Assembly (NCBI RefSeq): GCF_032362555.1
Contig: NC_083516.1
Span: 3,125,001-3,189,000, forward strand
Reading direction: 5' to 3'
DNA length: 64,000 nucleotides
From: Amyelois transitella
Taxonomy: Eukaryota; Arthropoda; Insecta; Lepidoptera; Pyralidae
Position numbers and translations under genes: made by a program. Each line of letters opens with the position of its first letter. Within the stretch, counting starts at the first letter, position 1. Below, in pieces: positions 33,809 to 45,345 of the stretch. Below the pieces are notes generated by a model that did no database searches, was not told the DNA's origin, and was given only the letters and a program-made list of their open reading frames with translations.

Positions 33809-34027
33809 TATTTATTATTATTGTCTGTATTCAATAATTTAAGAAATATGTTTTGTAAATATTGTGTATTTTGCGTAAAGATAAAATAATATCTATGAAT
33901 GTGTCCTTTTAACGTATTAATTCCTATTACCTGAGCAGTGTACTAATTGTTGTTGTTGTATTAGGCTTTGATAGTATTTCTAGGCTTAGGAATGTGCTGT
34001 TCATTATTTGTACATCAATTAATTTAC

Positions 34028-34033
34028 AATAAA
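34028..34033 (+). terminator. Candidate distal polyadenylation signal
   Basis: AATAAA in the sequence ACAATAAATTTC, about 0.86 kb after the gene 2 stop codon. It is one of several hexamers in AT-rich DNA and is offered as an alternative to 33175. Confidence 0.2.
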
Positions 34034-34102
34034 TTTCATACTTTTTATGGAGTAATATTTTTTATATATTGATCCATAAAATATATGTATTAAAAACGTA
34101 AC

Positions 34103-34430
34103 ATGTATATAAGAGGAAGTATGAAAGTAGCGCCAATAAATGAAAAAATGAATTGTAATAAACTGGGTTGGCACATCATGAGAAGAGAGGAAGGTCACGT
34201 TACTATAAAGAGTCTGAAATATGGAAGTGAAAGGTTTAAAAATAGAGGAAGACCGAAAAAGAGTTGGATGGATGGCGTAAAGGATAGTATGAATAGAAAG
34301 GGAGTGACCAGTGAGATGGCAACTGACAGAAGTAATTGGAAAAAACTAACATACTGTGCCGACCCCACGTAGAAAGTGGGAAAAGGTAATGACAATGAAG
34401 AATATTTTTTATATATTAAGATTTCGGGAA
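34103..34430 (+). mobile_element. RTE-like LINE reverse-transcriptase C-terminal fragment
   Basis: The 89-codon frame reads KLGWHIMRREEGHVTIKSL, FKNRGRPKKSWMDGVKDSMN, RKGVTSEMATDRSNWKKLTY and CADPT. This is the standard C-terminal tail of insect RTE/BovB-like retrotransposon polyproteins (H-x-x-RR, RGRPKKxWxDxVxxDM, GVTxEMAxDRxxWxxxTxxADPT). It is 5'-truncated and so inactive. A more decayed relative is at 54225-54345. Confidence 0.8.
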
Positions 34431-36330
34431 TATAATTTTGAAATAAGGTATATAAAAATTAAAGATGTAAATAAAACAAAAAAAGCGTTGTTTCAATAAA
34501 TCGGTCAATTTATTCTTCTCATAAATACTTATGGATTGGACTGTACTCAGTCCGTACGACCTAAAAATCTACTTTATCTACTCGTAAGTACATGAATGCT
34601 AGTAACAGACTGACTTAAACACTGTTATACTTAAACAGTAACAAAAAAACAAATATTCATTCAACATCAAACATTGTTTTTTCATATAAATCGTCAATTA
34701 AAAGAAACATATTTATCATGTTTTTACATGATTCTGAACATCCTAAGATAAGAAAAAGTTAAGTGGTTTAGATCTTATAAATATATATACATACAGCAAA
34801 AATGATTTTTTTACTTGTCGATTTTACAATTACGAGAGTGAATCAAAAGTTCGTGGCCTAACCAAGAAAACAAATTCTTTTTAAAGAGAAATAATAAACA
34901 GTGATCGTGGGTTCGAAGCACAAATAAGTAAATCTTCAGAATGAATAAAAAACAAAGGAAAACAGCATGTTTGTTGCATACTGTTTTTCTGAAAAAAACT
35001 GAGGGTAGATTCGAAATTAGCAGACCCAAATCAGTAAAAGTAGAAAACTTCATGCAACAAAATAAAAGTGCGATTTTGTTTTCCTGTGTTATTCCTACAT
35101 AATCCACTTTCGATAGATATATAATTCACAAATACATATTAAGTTTAAAGGAAAATTCCACATACATTTCACCATCTCGTACTCATTGAAAATAAAAAAT
35201 CTAGACGAATAAAATTATTATTTATGTATGTAATCGTATATACATTTTATTTATACTTTATACATTGTAAGTCACTGGTCCGTCTTATGATACATTAGTT
35301 ACAAATGAAAGCAGTGATCTACATTATATTAATATTATCAGCTAACACAAATTCGTCAATTCACTCTTTATAAGTATCTTTATATTTTAACGTCAGTTTA
35401 AAGCGTAGAACCGTAATACTCTTGAAAATATATTTTATTTTATATTAAAGGAAGACTGATGATAAGGCACAGGAGATTTAAGTAGAAGTTACTAGTTAGC
35501 ACCTTTTCAAAATTCCGTTTAATTACTCAAATTTAAATTTATATTTTTCGAATATTTAAAAACAGCGTATTTTACAGTTTTTGAATACTCAAATTGGTGA
35601 TGTAAAAATAATAAAAATTAATGAATCGCTTCAGTCTGTTTCAAAATATGAAGAAAAACGACCTCATATATACAGGTCGTAAAAATTAAATACAATCACT
35701 GATGCACAAAATATTGTTAAAATCGTATATACTGATCTATATACTATTTTGGCAATTAAGGAGATAACCACAGGTAAAAACCGTGTTTACTAATATTGAC
35801 TACTCTTATGTAATTGGGTATGACATACATATATACAAAAAACTCAAAAAATACGTCTTTAAAATTATACTAACCATTAATATACTGTGTTTTTATCTGT
35901 AGTAATAATTTTATAAGTATGTAATATCTGAGCTTTCATTCAGGTGTGATGTACATAAATGCTATGTATAAATGACGCAAAAAATGACGCATAATATATA
36001 CATTTATATAACTATACATTTGTAGTATAAGTGTATAAATTTGTGACCCTGTATTATACTTCCCTTGTAGCCTCAAATATTATGTGGTATTTATACATTT
36101 AGGCCATTTATATACAAACAATATTACTATCATTAAGTAGACACATACATATATTATCTCAGGGTCTTTTAGCACCGAAACTTCTTTATTTAAAAAAATT
36201 GTGACAAACATTTTTGTATGTAGTTTAGGTCATAAGAACTCAATAAATATATTAGCTGCTTTTAGTTTTGAAAATATTAAGTCTGATATTCGGTAAAGGT
36301 GCGGACAGATTATGTAACAATTTTTTGTTC

Positions 36331-36480
36331 TTTTTTAGGTTTCCGGGTAGGCAATGATGATTCATTGCTTATCCAGAAACCTAAAAAAGACTTATAAATC
36401 CATAACATATCTTTAAATCATTAAAGATGTATTATGGATTTTAGTCATTAAAGATGTATTGTGGATATATAAGTCTTTCA
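36331..36480. repeat. Compound hairpin and direct repeats
   Basis: 36331-36357 and 36362-36388 form an inverted repeat of 27 bp with three mismatches and a 4-nt loop (TTTTTTAGGTTTCCGGGTAG against CCAGAAACCTAAAAAA). Immediately after it, CATTAAAGATGTATTATGGAT (36419) recurs as CATTAAAGATGTATTGTGGAT (36446), and AAGACTTATAAATCCA is matched in reverse by TGGATATATAAGTCTT. The block can fold on itself. It is probably in the SAM gene 3'UTR. Confidence 0.7.
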
Positions 36481-36808
36481 CTGTGAGTGATTTAAGGATT
36501 ATGTTAATTTCAAAGATTTTCCATTTCCACTTCGCCAGCTTGCGCCCCGCACCATCGCATCTAGAGTATACGTATACGTGCACGTGTTAGTTATACATTT
36601 GAAGGTAACAATAATAACCTGTTAAATACATCAATACTTAAGATGTTTCATAAAATTTAGTGTCCACATTACAATGAAATATGTTTTACAACATTTCACA
36701 TGTTTTGTTATATAATTTATACGCACCTTAATATCGGAAATACTGTTTTAAAGTAATTTACAAATATTAGTGTTACTATTTGCCATTTTTCCTCTTTTAT
36801 CTATAAAA

Positions 36809-36898
36809 GATAGATAGATATAGATAGAAAGATAGATAGATATAGATAGAAAGATAGATAGATAAAGATAGATAGCTAAGATAGATATAGATGATAGA
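36809..36898. repeat. (GATA)n microsatellite, interrupted
   Basis: About 90 bp of GATA units interrupted by GATATA, GAAA and GATAAA variants. A likely length-polymorphic locus. Confidence 0.9.
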
Positions 36899-37556
36899 CA
36901 ATTAATGGAAAATTAATTAAGCAAAACATGTAAGGAAATTACATAACAACAAACTGTACAAGGGCACATACAAAAACATTTCACAATTATTTTCAACACT
37001 CAATACATTTGGACGGCAACACGTTACCTATGACAAGTTTATTTACAGTTAATAAAATTAATTACCTAAGTAAATTCTAAAGCGCCTTAAAAGATAACTA
37101 AATGCAAAATCTACATCAGGAAGACTTTACGATTGTGGAAGTGACTAATACTCTACTATAACTAGAATTATTATGATTACCGTGTGGAGCTGCCCTTATT
37201 GATCAAACACCTAAAATATAAGCTGCTGGATCAGATTCTATGGTTTAAAACAATGTTATATATACATATAATGCTTAAAAGAACGCAGCTCTAGTTAAAT
37301 TTGCAAAAAAAAAAAATCGTTTTTTAATAGTTGGTGATTATTATTGGACCAAGTTGCAGATGGGTGGTACTCAAATACATTTAAATTTCAGACACAGTTT
37401 TTAGTGACTTTTTTATTGTATTCTCTATCAGATAAATGTAACCTATTCCTTTGCCTTCACGGATAAACAATTAAAAACTCTATCTAAAATTAATGCAGTA
37501 AAACAAAAAAAAAAAACGCGATATAGAAATAGAACGTATTTAAATTTGTTTTTTTT

Positions 37557-37805
37557 TTAACTAGGACTGGTGGTGTTGCTTCTTGGTTCCGATTTGACTG
37601 AAGTACCATTGATTTTGGGCCCGGTTGCCGGTTGAGTTGAAGTGGTCGGGTTGAGGGCCCGGCATTGACTGCAGGTTTCTAGTCGACTAGCGAGCGCCAT
37701 TTTGAGTTTCAGCGCCGGGCCAAGCTTCATTTGTAGCATTCCTGTTAGCTGTTCTTCTGTGACGAGGGGCAGCACAGCGCCGTCGATTCTTTGGTCTCTG
37801 AAGTT
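37557..37805 (-). CDS. Last coding exon of a SAM-domain protein (partial gene)
   Basis: On the - strand a good acceptor, CTCATCTTTGCAG, ends at 37806. The exon encodes 82 residues and then TAA at 37559-37557. The first ~42 residues are the C-terminal half of a sterile alpha motif domain: F-R-x-x-R-I-D-G, LPLVTEEQLTGMLQMKLGPA and L-K-L-x-x-A-L-A-S-R-L. The KLGPALK signature places it with polymerising or protein-binding SAM domains of the polyhomeotic / Scm / SAMD7-SAMD11 class, nuclear proteins often linked to Polycomb-type repression. The wording IDG-x-x-LPL-TEE looks nearest to SAMD7/11, from memory. After the domain comes a short Ser/Thr/Pro-rich tail with SVKSEPRS. The N-terminal SAM half must be in an upstream exon (higher coordinates) that I could not find. 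The gene is convergent with UNC93-like gene 2. Confidence 0.85.
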   Translation of the reverse strand, partial: NFRDQRIDGAVLPLVTEEQLTGMLQMKLGPALKLKMALASRLETCSQCRALNPTTSTQPATGPKINGTSVKSEPRSNTTSPS

Positions 37806-38600
37806 CTGCAAAGATGAGAGTTACAATGTTAATATATTTTAATAAGCTGATTAATTTAAGAGCTTTCTAGAAGTTCTGGCCCGCTGCACGATGTATGCAT
37901 AAAGTGATTATCCTTTCCGCAAGGCAAATTATATACTCCTTATACTTTCGGTTGTGCGTTTTCTGTGACTTATCTCAAAAATGTGCGAAACGTACAAATT
38001 AGATAATTGTTGTATGAAAAGCAACTTCAATGCTGGGGTGGTAACGGGTTTATCCTCCGCACATACCTAGTATACTTCAGCTGCTTCTCTTCTCGTACAG
38101 ATTGTAAAAGTCATTAAGTGAAAGGCTTATAAACTTGGGATTCTTCTTATAAGCAATAGGCTAGCAACCTATCTCTATTTGAATCTCAATCTTATTATTA
38201 GGCCATACAGCTGAACGTCTTGAAAAGGCTATTGGCTCTGTTTACCTACATAGGCACTAAGTTTGAATTAAAGTTTATCGAATATAATTGAATAGGTTCA
38301 GGATCGCCCGCGTCCGGCACTTGTCGTTGTAGCGCGCTCGAGGTGACGAGGTACTTGTCTTATTTTTATTAATCCAAATTGGTAATTGATTTGTCTAATA
38401 AGTGAATTAGTATTTATTTGAAGTAATCGAGTACTCTATTGGTAACATACTTATATGATTTTCAATATTTCGTCTAATCCGAGAGATTTAGAATAATTTA
38501 GAATTATTGATATTATTAACTTGCAACCTGTACTGTAAGACTTTAATTTTTTTTTAAATAATAATACAAGGACGTACTTCGCCATATAAAATAAATCTCA
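37806..38600. other. Intron sequence of the SAM-domain gene
   Basis: AT-rich sequence upstream (- strand) of the SAM exon acceptor. It contains a reverse family A copy (38085-38260) and a short GC-rich stretch at 38290-38350. No exon encoding the missing first half of the SAM domain was recognised. Confidence 0.5.
38085..38260 (-). repeat. Repeat family A, reverse orientation, partial
   Basis: TACAGATTGTAAAAGTCATT, ATAAACTTGGGATTCTTCTT, CAATAGGCTAGCAACCTATC and GGCTATTGGCTCTGTTTACC. It lies in the presumed SAM gene intron. Confidence 0.7.
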
Positions 38601-38689
38601 CCAATTCATCGCTAATAAAATAAACACAAATGTTTAAGAGACTGGATGAAAGCACGTAGCGACGTTAAGTGTCAAACCGAGAAAATTGT

Positions 38690-40450
38690 TGAAATGAAAA
38701 GCATCAAAACGATTCGCGGCGGTCGGCGGCAGGTCGCGGCCGCAGCGTCCAGCGACCTGTCATCTCCGCGGGAACGTTGACAAAAAGCGCGCCGCCTACG
38801 TGACGTCCTGCCTCCCCCGCCTCCCCCGTACCCCCGCCGCATCTCACAGCTCTTTGCCCCTCGTTCCTCCACGCTCGACCACTTTTTACCGCGCGACATT
38901 TGCCCGGAGTTCGATCCGTGTCATCCGACGTATTCCTTTTTTAAATTGCGCCGTCGTTCGATTTTATTTTTTTAATTTTATATGGCTTCGATGCCAGCCG
39001 CCGGCGGACCGGTAAAAAGCAATAGCGTATAAAAAACTCTATGAATAATTAAAGTGAGATCGCTACTGGCTAGATCATGGGAACGGAATTACTTAGCAGC
39101 GACAGGTCGGCGGCGGCCGCGTTCGCTCTGAAGGACAGGTCAATTTGCGGGACTCATTTCGTTCCTTGCCATTAGCGATCTGCGTCAATTGGCCATGAAG
39201 AAGTTTAGGAATTATTTGAAACATTTCAAGGAGACAGGAGTGAATTAGACTGGAACGAGGGTTCGACCCGGATAACCTTCGGTCGGTTTGGTTGGAGGGC
39301 ATGTTTACGTATAATGGGGGTTATGGCGCGGTTCGGGATTCTCTAATGCCCGTGCCCGGGGGTTACGAGTGACCCCGCTGCGGTTAAATGAATCGGAATG
39401 ATATTTAAGAAAATTATTTAATTGGGGGTCAAATTACGGGTTCGGGGAATGAGCGCAGACGCCGATCTTCTTGTTCATTGGGTTTTCGAAATGTATCAAT
39501 GTCGTAATATTTTCATCGAAGTATGTTTGTTAGCTTCTTCAAAATGAGAATGGCTAAGTATATTTATAACTATGAATAATAATTATTTATATTTTATATG
39601 ATAAATATACTTTAAAATAATTAATCTGATTTCACTGTTATAAATCTCAGAAATGTCACTGTCAGAAATCATAGAAAACGTAATTACATTCCATTATCAC
39701 TCATTTCTTCTAATTTATTAAAAGCTACAAAACTAAATTGAAACAAGTATAAACTAAATACTTAGTCTTCAGTGTTTTGTAAGTAGGTACTATAAACGGC
39801 AGCTGCAGCAAGTGAAGACAAACTTGTATCGCAAGTGAAATTATCATCACTCAACTTATTTTTGCAAACAAAACTCATTGTTGCCTTCGCTTAAATTGCC
39901 CGGGAGGAGCAGCGCGATAACTTCTGATCCAGGGCTGCCAACCTCAAATTTTATCTATACCTATTCACTATAAAATATAGAAACAGACGAAAGTAAAAGA
40001 AATAAGTATTTGATAAAATAACGAATCTGGAAGCGTTAATCTTTACACGCGTAACAGGTGCACGAACAAACTAGACGTCTTTTTCCAATTGGCGCTACGC
40101 GATATTTTACTCCTGTGACAGGATAATGGAGGCGAGCTGGCAACCCTGCCCGCGCTATATTTACAGTTGTATAGTTAACAGGGCACGGATACTGCGTATC
40201 GCCTGTGGCCATGAACCGATCTTAAATTGCGGCGTGCGGCGTGGAGCCACAGCAGCCACGTCCTGTGAACAGGTTGTCGGGGAGCAAAAAAGGTTAAAGT
40301 ATGCTCCCCCGGGGTCGCGGGGGGTGGGGCGGCGCGCGAGGGGGGACAGCCGGGCTAATGACAGGGGCGGCGCGGCGCCCGCGGCGGCTACCGCGCAAAT
40401 TGATGCCTGCGCCCTCTAAGAACCTTTTCTCCCGGCTAGTGATGTGCCCA
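38690..40450. promoter_or_regulatory. Cluster of GC/CpG-rich patches
   Basis: Three strongly GC-rich blocks stand out from the AT-rich background: 38710-38860 (CGGCGGTCGGCGGCAGG..., CCCCGCCTCCCCC), 39100-39370 (GGTCGGCGGCGGCCGCG) and 40120-40420 (GGGGCGGCGCGGCGCCCGCG). All are rich in CpG. The ORFs in them are low-complexity Arg/Gly/Ala/Pro frames open on both strands, which is what GC-rich non-coding DNA gives. They could be a promoter/first-exon region or enhancers of the - strand SAM gene, or a divergent promoter. Inference from composition only. Confidence 0.4.
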
Positions 40451-41639
40451 CTCGATAACTGCGACAACCGAGCTCGCGCTAGAATTATTACGGTGCAATC
40501 GCGCAGGTGCGATCCGTAATGGTCTACGGTGTTTCTGTTTCTAATTATTGGAAATGTTAGTCGCAAAACTCACTCCAAGCGCTCCCGATCAGTTTAATGC
40601 ATCTCCGTTAAAGCGACTATAAAATCTTTGCGATCGAGATCGGTAATTATAATTATTAGGTTATATAATTTACAGCCAGCGATACGCAATTAGAAAATGT
40701 AGAACGGATATGCATTCCAGTAAGCAAAACAAACAAAGCAACATTAGCAACATGTAATTTCACCGCACGGTAATGACAGACTATCGACATCGATAATCGC
40801 GGTAGAGATAACATCACTATTCGGAGGCCGCATGACTCTATAAAGATTGCTATTAACTCTAAAGCACAGAGCGACTTATATTTAGAGGCTGCCGTGGACC
40901 GTGGACCGGCCAGTGTAATTATCAGACCATCGCCAATGCTGGCCATCTTTTTATTTTATTTTTGATACCGTTTATTTTTTAAAAGTAAGAGGTAAGGGGT
41001 CATGGGACGGACGCATTTTTTGGTTTTTTACTTTTTAACCAGTTGTCGTTTTGGGCAATTGTGAGGCTACTTTCTAACTTTTACTTTGTAATAGTATTCA
41101 TTATGTGAGTTGGTACTTAATGATAGTATATGTACCTATATAAAATATTATATGCTACATTAAATAGAAACGTGTGAATAATGTCATGTAATAAGCTCGA
41201 TCATTATTAATGATTCTATATCGATGCAGTGTATGGTCACTAAAAAGGTTATAAATATTCTTAGGTATCTCCTGTAGTTAATTTTAATGAATTCCGTTTC
41301 TCTTAGGTATATTATTTAATCGACTTTTGCTATTGTATCTTAGATGCAGTGAAAAACCTATCCGTCTGGTACTAAAACGTATGAGTTATTGGTTTTTGAA
41401 AGATAGGTTTATCCTTTTCGACACTTAGATCAAATTGAGAAAGTAGAAAATAATAATGACATAGGTATCTGAATCTGAAGTAGGATTAGAATTTTATAAC
41501 ATAAGTATAAAACTTAACGGCTCCGTATCATAAGCTCAGAGGAATTTCAAATGGGCCTTAAAACAACAATAGAGATTACTTTACTCATTTTGTAAGAAAA
41601 CTTATCAAACGCGAGATCGGCGCGGTCGCAAAAAGCTCC

Positions 41640-42000
41640 TACATAATAATTGGAAAATAGCCTACGTAGAGTGGGAGTGGCGCGAGTGGGATAGAGACAT
41701 ATTGCGGAAACGGCTCAAGTGAAAGCGAGATGACGATACTATCGCTTGTAGGTGGGCGGAGAAACTGAGCCCGAATAGGTACGGGCGCATCCGATCTAAG
41801 CCGAGCGGATACCGCCCAGTCACTAATGCTAAGCACAAACGACCAACTTGTTTGACCTCTGCTTTTTCTTCTCTGCGTTGTTGGCTGAGGTCAAGCGAAG
41901 TTGGCGGATTTGTTACCAACAATGTTTGCAATGCAATAGTTATTTCCTTTCTATAGCAGTTAATCGGATACGTTCGTATTATTATTTTAAGCGAGGAGAT
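41640..42000. other. Moderately GC-rich block without a gene
   Basis: Sequence such as GAGTGGGAGTGGCGCGAGTG, CTTGTAGGTGGGCGGAG and CCGAGCGGATACCGCCCAGT is richer in GC than its flanks. Two overlapping reverse ORFs are present, but neither has a domain signature. It may be part of the same regulatory territory as 38.7-40.4 kb. Confidence 0.3.
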
Positions 42001-43124
42001 AAAATTTCGTGTTAAAAGATTAATCCAACTTTATAGGTCTTAGTAAGGGTGCCCTTTGTGATAGACGTACAATAAATTATACCATAAAAAACGATATTTC
42101 GTGGCTCCGGGACTAACACTAGATAGAAGAAGGAGATTTACTAAGACATTTAAATATAGATACTGTATATGACCAACTATGCAATATGTTCTTACAGTAG
42201 GTACAAACTACCGCTTATAAATTGAAGTGGATTTAATAACAGGCAAAGGGCAGGCAATTGTAATGCCTTTTCTAATTGTAAGAGGAGTGCAGGAAGTGTG
42301 GTGTGAATGATGCCACTCGTGTTCGTGCCATAGTCTTAAATTGTTTTTGTGCCTGCTTAGGGAGTTGTAGTTTTATGATTTAAAATCGGCCTCTGAGGTA
42401 TAGTGGAAAAGTATGTAAGTACTCGCCTCTGAGTCGAAAAGTTCAGATTTTGAATAGGTTTTTTTTTATAAAAACAGTTATTTTTTACTTTCTACCATAC
42501 TTACATAGACAACTTATACAAAACAGACGTTACATTTTGTACCGAAGCCAAAAGATAATCTTACTCATTTTTTTTGTGTTCTATCCATAAATGAAATTAA
42601 GTTAACGATGAATAGGTATCGAGTACGCTTATCGATACATCCTGCACGCACTTAACTCACTAACTAACTCACTATCAGACATCTCAACACATTCAAGAAG
42701 TAATTATAAACCGGCGGACCTCGTTACGAATCCAACAAATCCTTTAAAAGGTGTAATAAGTAGTGATGCGCAATTCCATCGATACGAAGTGCAATTTAAT
42801 CGATACCTTAAGAGGTGTACACACTCAAATATTTGCATTTTATATTGAAATGTTTGCTTACAAATAAAAAGGAGCTAAGCAAAATTAATATAAGCATTTT
42901 GAGAATTTTTTCTCAGTTCGTGCATGTGTACCATTGTAACTTTTCACATATTTGTGGGTATTATTTAGGCAAACTTCTATTATATTGAAAAAAAAAAGCA
43001 ATGCTGTATATTAAAAAGATTGTGCTGTAAAATAATACCCTTATGTGAACACACCTTAAGTCAAGGCACTTTAAATTGAACATCGAGAGGTTAAGATAAG
43101 GTTATTTAATAGCAAAAGTTAATT

Positions 43125-43178
43125 AGTACCGCGGGTTGAGTGTCCGGCGGTCCCGGGTTCGATCCCGTTAAACAAACA
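43125..43178 (+). mobile_element. SINE head fragment
   Basis: GGTCCCGGGTTCGATCCCGT contains a perfect Pol III B box (GGTTCGATCC) and resembles the SINE head at 9510-9535. The A box and body are missing. Confidence 0.45.
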
Positions 43179-43569
43179 TTTGAGATGCGCATGCGCAAGC
43201 CCGTTACGCACGGAATAATGACGAAACAGAAGGTTACGTTTGTTTTGTGAGAGTTGAGAACTGGTATCTCAATTATTTCTATAGGTGTATATTTTTTGGA
43301 CGGCAACTGCGGTTAGTCATTTTCGTCCCAAAATCTATTTAATTTTTATGAAAAAAAAAGCAGGAAAAATACGCATTGGTATGTCCATAAATATTTATCA
43401 TCCATCGGGAAGACATTCACATTCACAAATGAGTAGTTTAGGCATTTTTAAGTTTTTCCATACAAAAGAATTCAACGAGTCGTTACAATAAAACAATTTA
43501 CGATAATAAGAATTTATATATAAAAAGGTCTGGTTGAGACATTAACACACAGTCCAAACTGCTGGGTCT

Positions 43570-43668
43570 ATGTGTGTTCTAAGAGAGGAATTCCCGAAAT
43601 ATCTGCGGGAACGGAAATAAATAGGGTTTCTGGCATTATGTGAGCGGAGCCGCGAGCGTACACTAGTG
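43570..43668 (+). repeat. Dispersed repeat ending ACACTAGT
   Basis: GAGGAATTCCCGAAATATCT, GCGGGAACGGAAATAAATAG and GAGCGGAGCCGCGAGCGTAC followed by ACTAGT. This pattern is a common moth repeat 3' end, as far as I recall. Confidence 0.45.
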
Positions 43669-43697
43669 AATTTATACAGGAGATGAAAGATTACATT

Positions 43698-43884
43698 CTG
43701 CATACATACATACGTATGATCACGTCTTTATCCCTTACGGGGTAGACAGAGCCAACAGTCTTGAAAATACTGATAGGCCACTTTCAGCTGTTTGGCTTAA
43801 TGATAGAATTGAGATTCAAATAGTGACGGGTTGCTAGCCCATCGCCTAAAAGAAGAATCCCAAGTTTATAAGCCTATCCCTAAG
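43698..43884 (+). repeat. Repeat family A, 3'-truncated copy
   Basis: CATACATACATACGTATGAT, TTTATCCCTTACGGGGTAGA, CAGAGCCAACAGTCTTGAAA and AAAAGAAGAATCCCAAGTTT, stopping at GCCTATCCCTAA. It lacks the CGGCAC end. Confidence 0.85.
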
Positions 43885-44083
43885 ATTACATTCTGGGTTA
43901 ATTTTAATTTGTGTTTGAAGTTGGGGGTCAGGTATTGACTTAGCTGAAGTGGATTTCGTGAAGTATATTTTTGTTTGGTATGCAATCCAAACGATGTTTG
44001 GACATATCTTTTGTAAAAATAAAATAATCATCATATGAATGTGTTCCCGGTTGTATTCTTAGCTGTAGAAAAATTAAGCTGTT

Positions 44084-44302
44084 AATCACGTCTTACGGGG
44101 TAGGCAGAGCTAACAGTCTCGCAAAGGCAAAAAGGTCTCGTTCAATTGTATGGCTTAATGACAGAGTTGAAGTGGCAAGTAGCTAGCCCGTCACCTTAAA
44201 ATATAATCCCGAGTTTATTAGACATTCCTTTAGTCGTTTCACGTGTTCTATTGGAAAAAGATGGAGTTCTTTTCATTTAAGTGCCGGAGACCACACAAGA
44301 GG
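44084..44302 (+). repeat. Repeat family A, diverged copy
   Basis: ATCACGTCTTACGGGGTAGG, CAGAGCTAACAGTCTCGCAA and ending AAGTGCCGGAGACCACACAA. More diverged than the neighbouring copy at 43698, so an older insertion. Confidence 0.75.
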
Positions 44303-45279
44303 TATAGTGAAAGGGAAGTAAATTGTCAGTGAATCAGAAAAAAATGTTTGTTAATCATAGAGTGTTAAAGACTATTTATGTTACGGTATGAAAAAGTATA
44401 GGCGGAATTTTGAAATTTGCTTAATAAAGGTTCGGAAAGAGAAGAATGCAGATTTTTTTATTTCTGCTGTGTACAAATATTATCAATAATAATAACGATA
44501 TTACCATGTGAAAATTGCAACTTTAAAAACAAAACTGTACCATTTGACCTAATCTAAGGCATAATAAGGTTTAAAATAACTAAATTTAAATATTTAACAA
44601 TATAGTCAACGATAACTGTGGATTAAATACTAATATAATAATAAACTCGACCTAACCAACGGGAACTTAAACCAACAACCCAACCCATTTGCATTAGGAA
44701 TAATAGAGACACAATTCTACTACATGTATACGAGTAAACGCTTTCGAAACGTGAATCGATACATTCGATTAACGATAATAACAATCCAGTAATCGGTATC
44801 GGTACGTTAGGCCAGTGAAACAATCTAGTTGTATCATCGACTGACTCGATACTATCGCACTCGTGCCACTTGTAAACTTGTAGTGATGAGACGTTTGTTA
44901 AAGTTATCGACTTTTGTAGTATATCTTGTTAATGTGCTAATCATCATCGATCATGCAAATTTTTTATATTAATTTTTACTTCGTTTTACAACATTTCCTT
45001 GTAACAGCTGAACTTCGCTTTCGAATCTTTTAGCTATATGTCTACTACGAAAAAGATAAAAAATGTGATGTAATTGATACAATAATGTGTATTTTTTTAT
45101 GGTTCTCATGTCAAATATATTCAAAATTAATCCGTTTAAATTTTCTTAGATAATTATAAATTTTATTCCAAAAAGATAGGTCTACATAAAATGCTGACGT
45201 TTGTGAGACAACAGGAAATAATAAATGCAATCAACTGATTTGAGAAAATAATCGACATCATTAAACCAAAATCGCATTC

Positions 45280-45345
45280 GCCCGTCCCTAGCCGCGCAGG
45301 AGTAGCGGTCGCGTGCCGGCGCGGCGCGCCCTCGTGAAGAAAGTG
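45280..45345. promoter_or_regulatory. Short CpG-rich patch
   Basis: CCCGTCCCTAGCCGCGCAGG, AGTAGCGGTCGCGTGCCGGC and GCGGCGCGCCCTC are isolated in AT-rich DNA. No coding signal; possible regulatory element by composition only. Confidence 0.25.

Larger units (their letters stand above)
34440..37556. other. AT-rich interval, probable 3'UTR of the SAM-domain gene
   Basis: No coding frame of substance was seen. The right part should be the 3'UTR of the - strand SAM exon. TTTATT on the + strand (AATAAA on -) at 37038-37043, near 36186 and near 35244 gives candidate poly(A) signals. It holds a GATA microsatellite and a compound hairpin / direct-repeat structure (36331-36480). Confidence 0.45.

Noticed and set aside
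34811..35107. 98-aa reverse ORF downstream of the SAM gene
   Set aside because: Phe/Leu-rich AT-driven frame without a domain; lies in probable 3'UTR or intergenic DNA.
38672..40566. Arg/Gly/Ala/Pro-rich ORFs on both strands (for example 40126-40419 and 40294-40566)
   Set aside because: GC-rich low-complexity sequence leaves several frames open at once. No recognisable protein family or consistent splice sites.
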